This document shows, in pieces, positions 5,827 to 6,099 of a stretch of 6,099 nucleotides of DNA. The stretch is taken from contig CALGZY010000037.1 of assembly GCA_937934355.1 (NCBI GenBank), positions 1 through 6,099 of the forward strand, given 5' to 3'. This DNA is from an uncultured Collinsella sp. (GTDB lineage Bacteria > Actinomycetota > Coriobacteriia > Coriobacteriales > Coriobacteriaceae). Under the pieces are notes generated by a model, which was not told the origin of the DNA, ran no database searches, and saw nothing but the letters and a program-made list of their open reading frames with translations. Each line of letters opens with the position of its first letter. Position 1 is the stretch's first letter. The position numbers were made by a program, and so were the translations under genes.

Positions 5827-5855
5827 ATTGTAGAAAGGGGCACAAAAAATGTGCA
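5827..5855 (-). promoter_or_regulatory. Candidate promoter of the EIICB gene with an overlapping palindrome
   Basis: On the minus strand TGCACA (5855-5850, 4/6 to a -35), a 17-base spacer and TACAAT (5832-5827, 5/6 to a -10) form a well-spaced sigma-70-type promoter. The leader would be about 90 bases. The same TACAAT hexamer is proposed for the GH4 gene. The -35 overlaps GCACA-TTTTT-TGTGC (5854-5840 on the minus strand, perfect 5-base arms), which could be an operator. Confidence 0.5.
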
Positions 5856-5899
5856 TCGGCATCGCGTAATGCGGTTAAATCGACCGACGATTGCAAGTA

Positions 5900-5915
5900 T
5901 TTACGAATCCGTAAA
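5900..5915. repeat. 16-bp palindrome, operator-like
   Basis: TTTACG-AATC-CGTAAA has perfect 6-base arms with a 4-base centre. It sits about 70 bases upstream of the proposed permease -10 and has the size of a dimeric regulator site. It differs from the palindromes near the GH4 promoter. Confidence 0.4.
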
Positions 5916-6044
5916 CGGCAGCAAATAGGCAGCGAACGGCAACCTGCAGCGTAGGATAGTCCCCGCAGGCCGACAATTACCGGTATTTTGGCTCATATTT
6001 GTTGAATTGTTGCTCGCCCAAAAGCACGGAGCATCAACGCGCCC

Positions 6045-6099
6045 CTAAGCCAACCCCAGCAATATGCCCGCCGAATGCACGACAAACGCCACGATCCAG
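6045..6099 (-). CDS. Possible C-terminus of a membrane protein entering from the right edge
   Basis: One minus-strand frame reads WIVAFVVHSAGILLGLA and then TAG at 6047-6045. This looks like a last transmembrane helix, and its codons mostly end in G or C. Only 17 codons are visible and a second minus frame is also open here, so this is tentative. No family can be named. Confidence 0.3.
   Translation of the reverse strand, partial: WIVAFVVHSAGILLGLA

Larger units (their letters stand above)
5731..6044. other. 314-base stretch without a recognisable gene
   Basis: I see no credible coding region on either strand. The left half holds the permease ribosome site, leader repeat, shared 11-bp word and promoter, described separately. 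The right half (5856-6044) holds the palindrome TTTACG-AATC-CGTAAA (5900-5915), CCTGC/GGCAG-type arms at 5943-5947 and 5965-5969, and the palindrome TACCGGTA (5978-5985). No canonical terminator with a T-run is seen for the gene entering from the right. Confidence 0.6.

Noticed and set aside
5731..5862. 44-residue N-terminal extension of the EIICB permease (ATG at 5862)
   Set aside because: It would run through the likely promoter and leader, has no ribosome site, and does not look like any PTS N-terminus; GAGGAGGG sits directly before the ATG at 5730.
5849..5872. Six-codon plus-strand frame after AAGGGG, as a leader peptide
   Set aside because: Too short to support and no gene follows it on the plus strand.
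6063..6099. Plus-strand ATG at 6063 as the start of a gene running off the right edge
   Set aside because: No Shine-Dalgarno upstream and an unremarkable translation; the minus-strand hydrophobic frame is somewhat better.

Overview
The window is a carbohydrate-uptake region of a moderately GC-rich, Gram-positive-type bacterium. The gene content (a PTS permease, a family 4 glycosidase, an RpiR regulator), the strong AGGAGG-type ribosome binding sites and the base composition would suit a gut actinobacterium of the Coriobacteriia such as Collinsella or Olsenella. That placement is inference; no rRNA or marker gene is present.

Layout from left to right. (1) 1-593, minus: the N-terminal 197 residues of a SotB-like sugar-efflux MFS transporter, cut by the window edge, with its own extended -10 promoter. 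(2) 769-1596, minus: a polytopic membrane protein of unknown family, visibly more AT-rich than its neighbours. (3) 1687-3060, minus: a glycoside hydrolase family 4 phospho-glucosidase. (4) 3061-3235: a divergent regulatory region dense in palindromes and repeats. (5) 3236-3988, plus: an RpiR-family regulator (HTH plus SIS). (6) 4051-5730, minus: a PTS permease with EIIC and EIIB domains, converging on the regulator across a 62-base gap. (7) 5731-6044: a 314-base regulatory or intergenic stretch with a good PTS promoter candidate. (8) 6045-6099, minus: possibly the last 17 codons of another membrane protein.

The core, genes 3, 5 and 6, forms one functional unit. The permease imports and phosphorylates a glucoside (it has no EIIA domain, so a separate EIIA must supply the phosphate), the GH4 enzyme splits the intracellular phospho-disaccharide, and the RpiR protein presumably senses a phosphosugar through its SIS domain and controls both transcription units. 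The same three families make up the glvA-glvR-glvC (malA-malR-malP) maltose locus of Bacillus subtilis, but here the regulator is divergent from the hydrolase and convergent with the permease. The substrate is not settled: the hydrolase mixes motifs of the 6-phospho-alpha and 6-phospho-beta branches of GH4.

The most interesting non-coding signals are an 11-bp word shared, in opposite orientation, by the two regulatory regions, and a set of mutually exclusive base pairings in the regulator's leader that could sequester its ribosome binding site. I see no CRISPR array, insertion sequence, tRNA or rRNA, and no clearly novel multi-gene system; the unknown membrane protein is the least explained gene.
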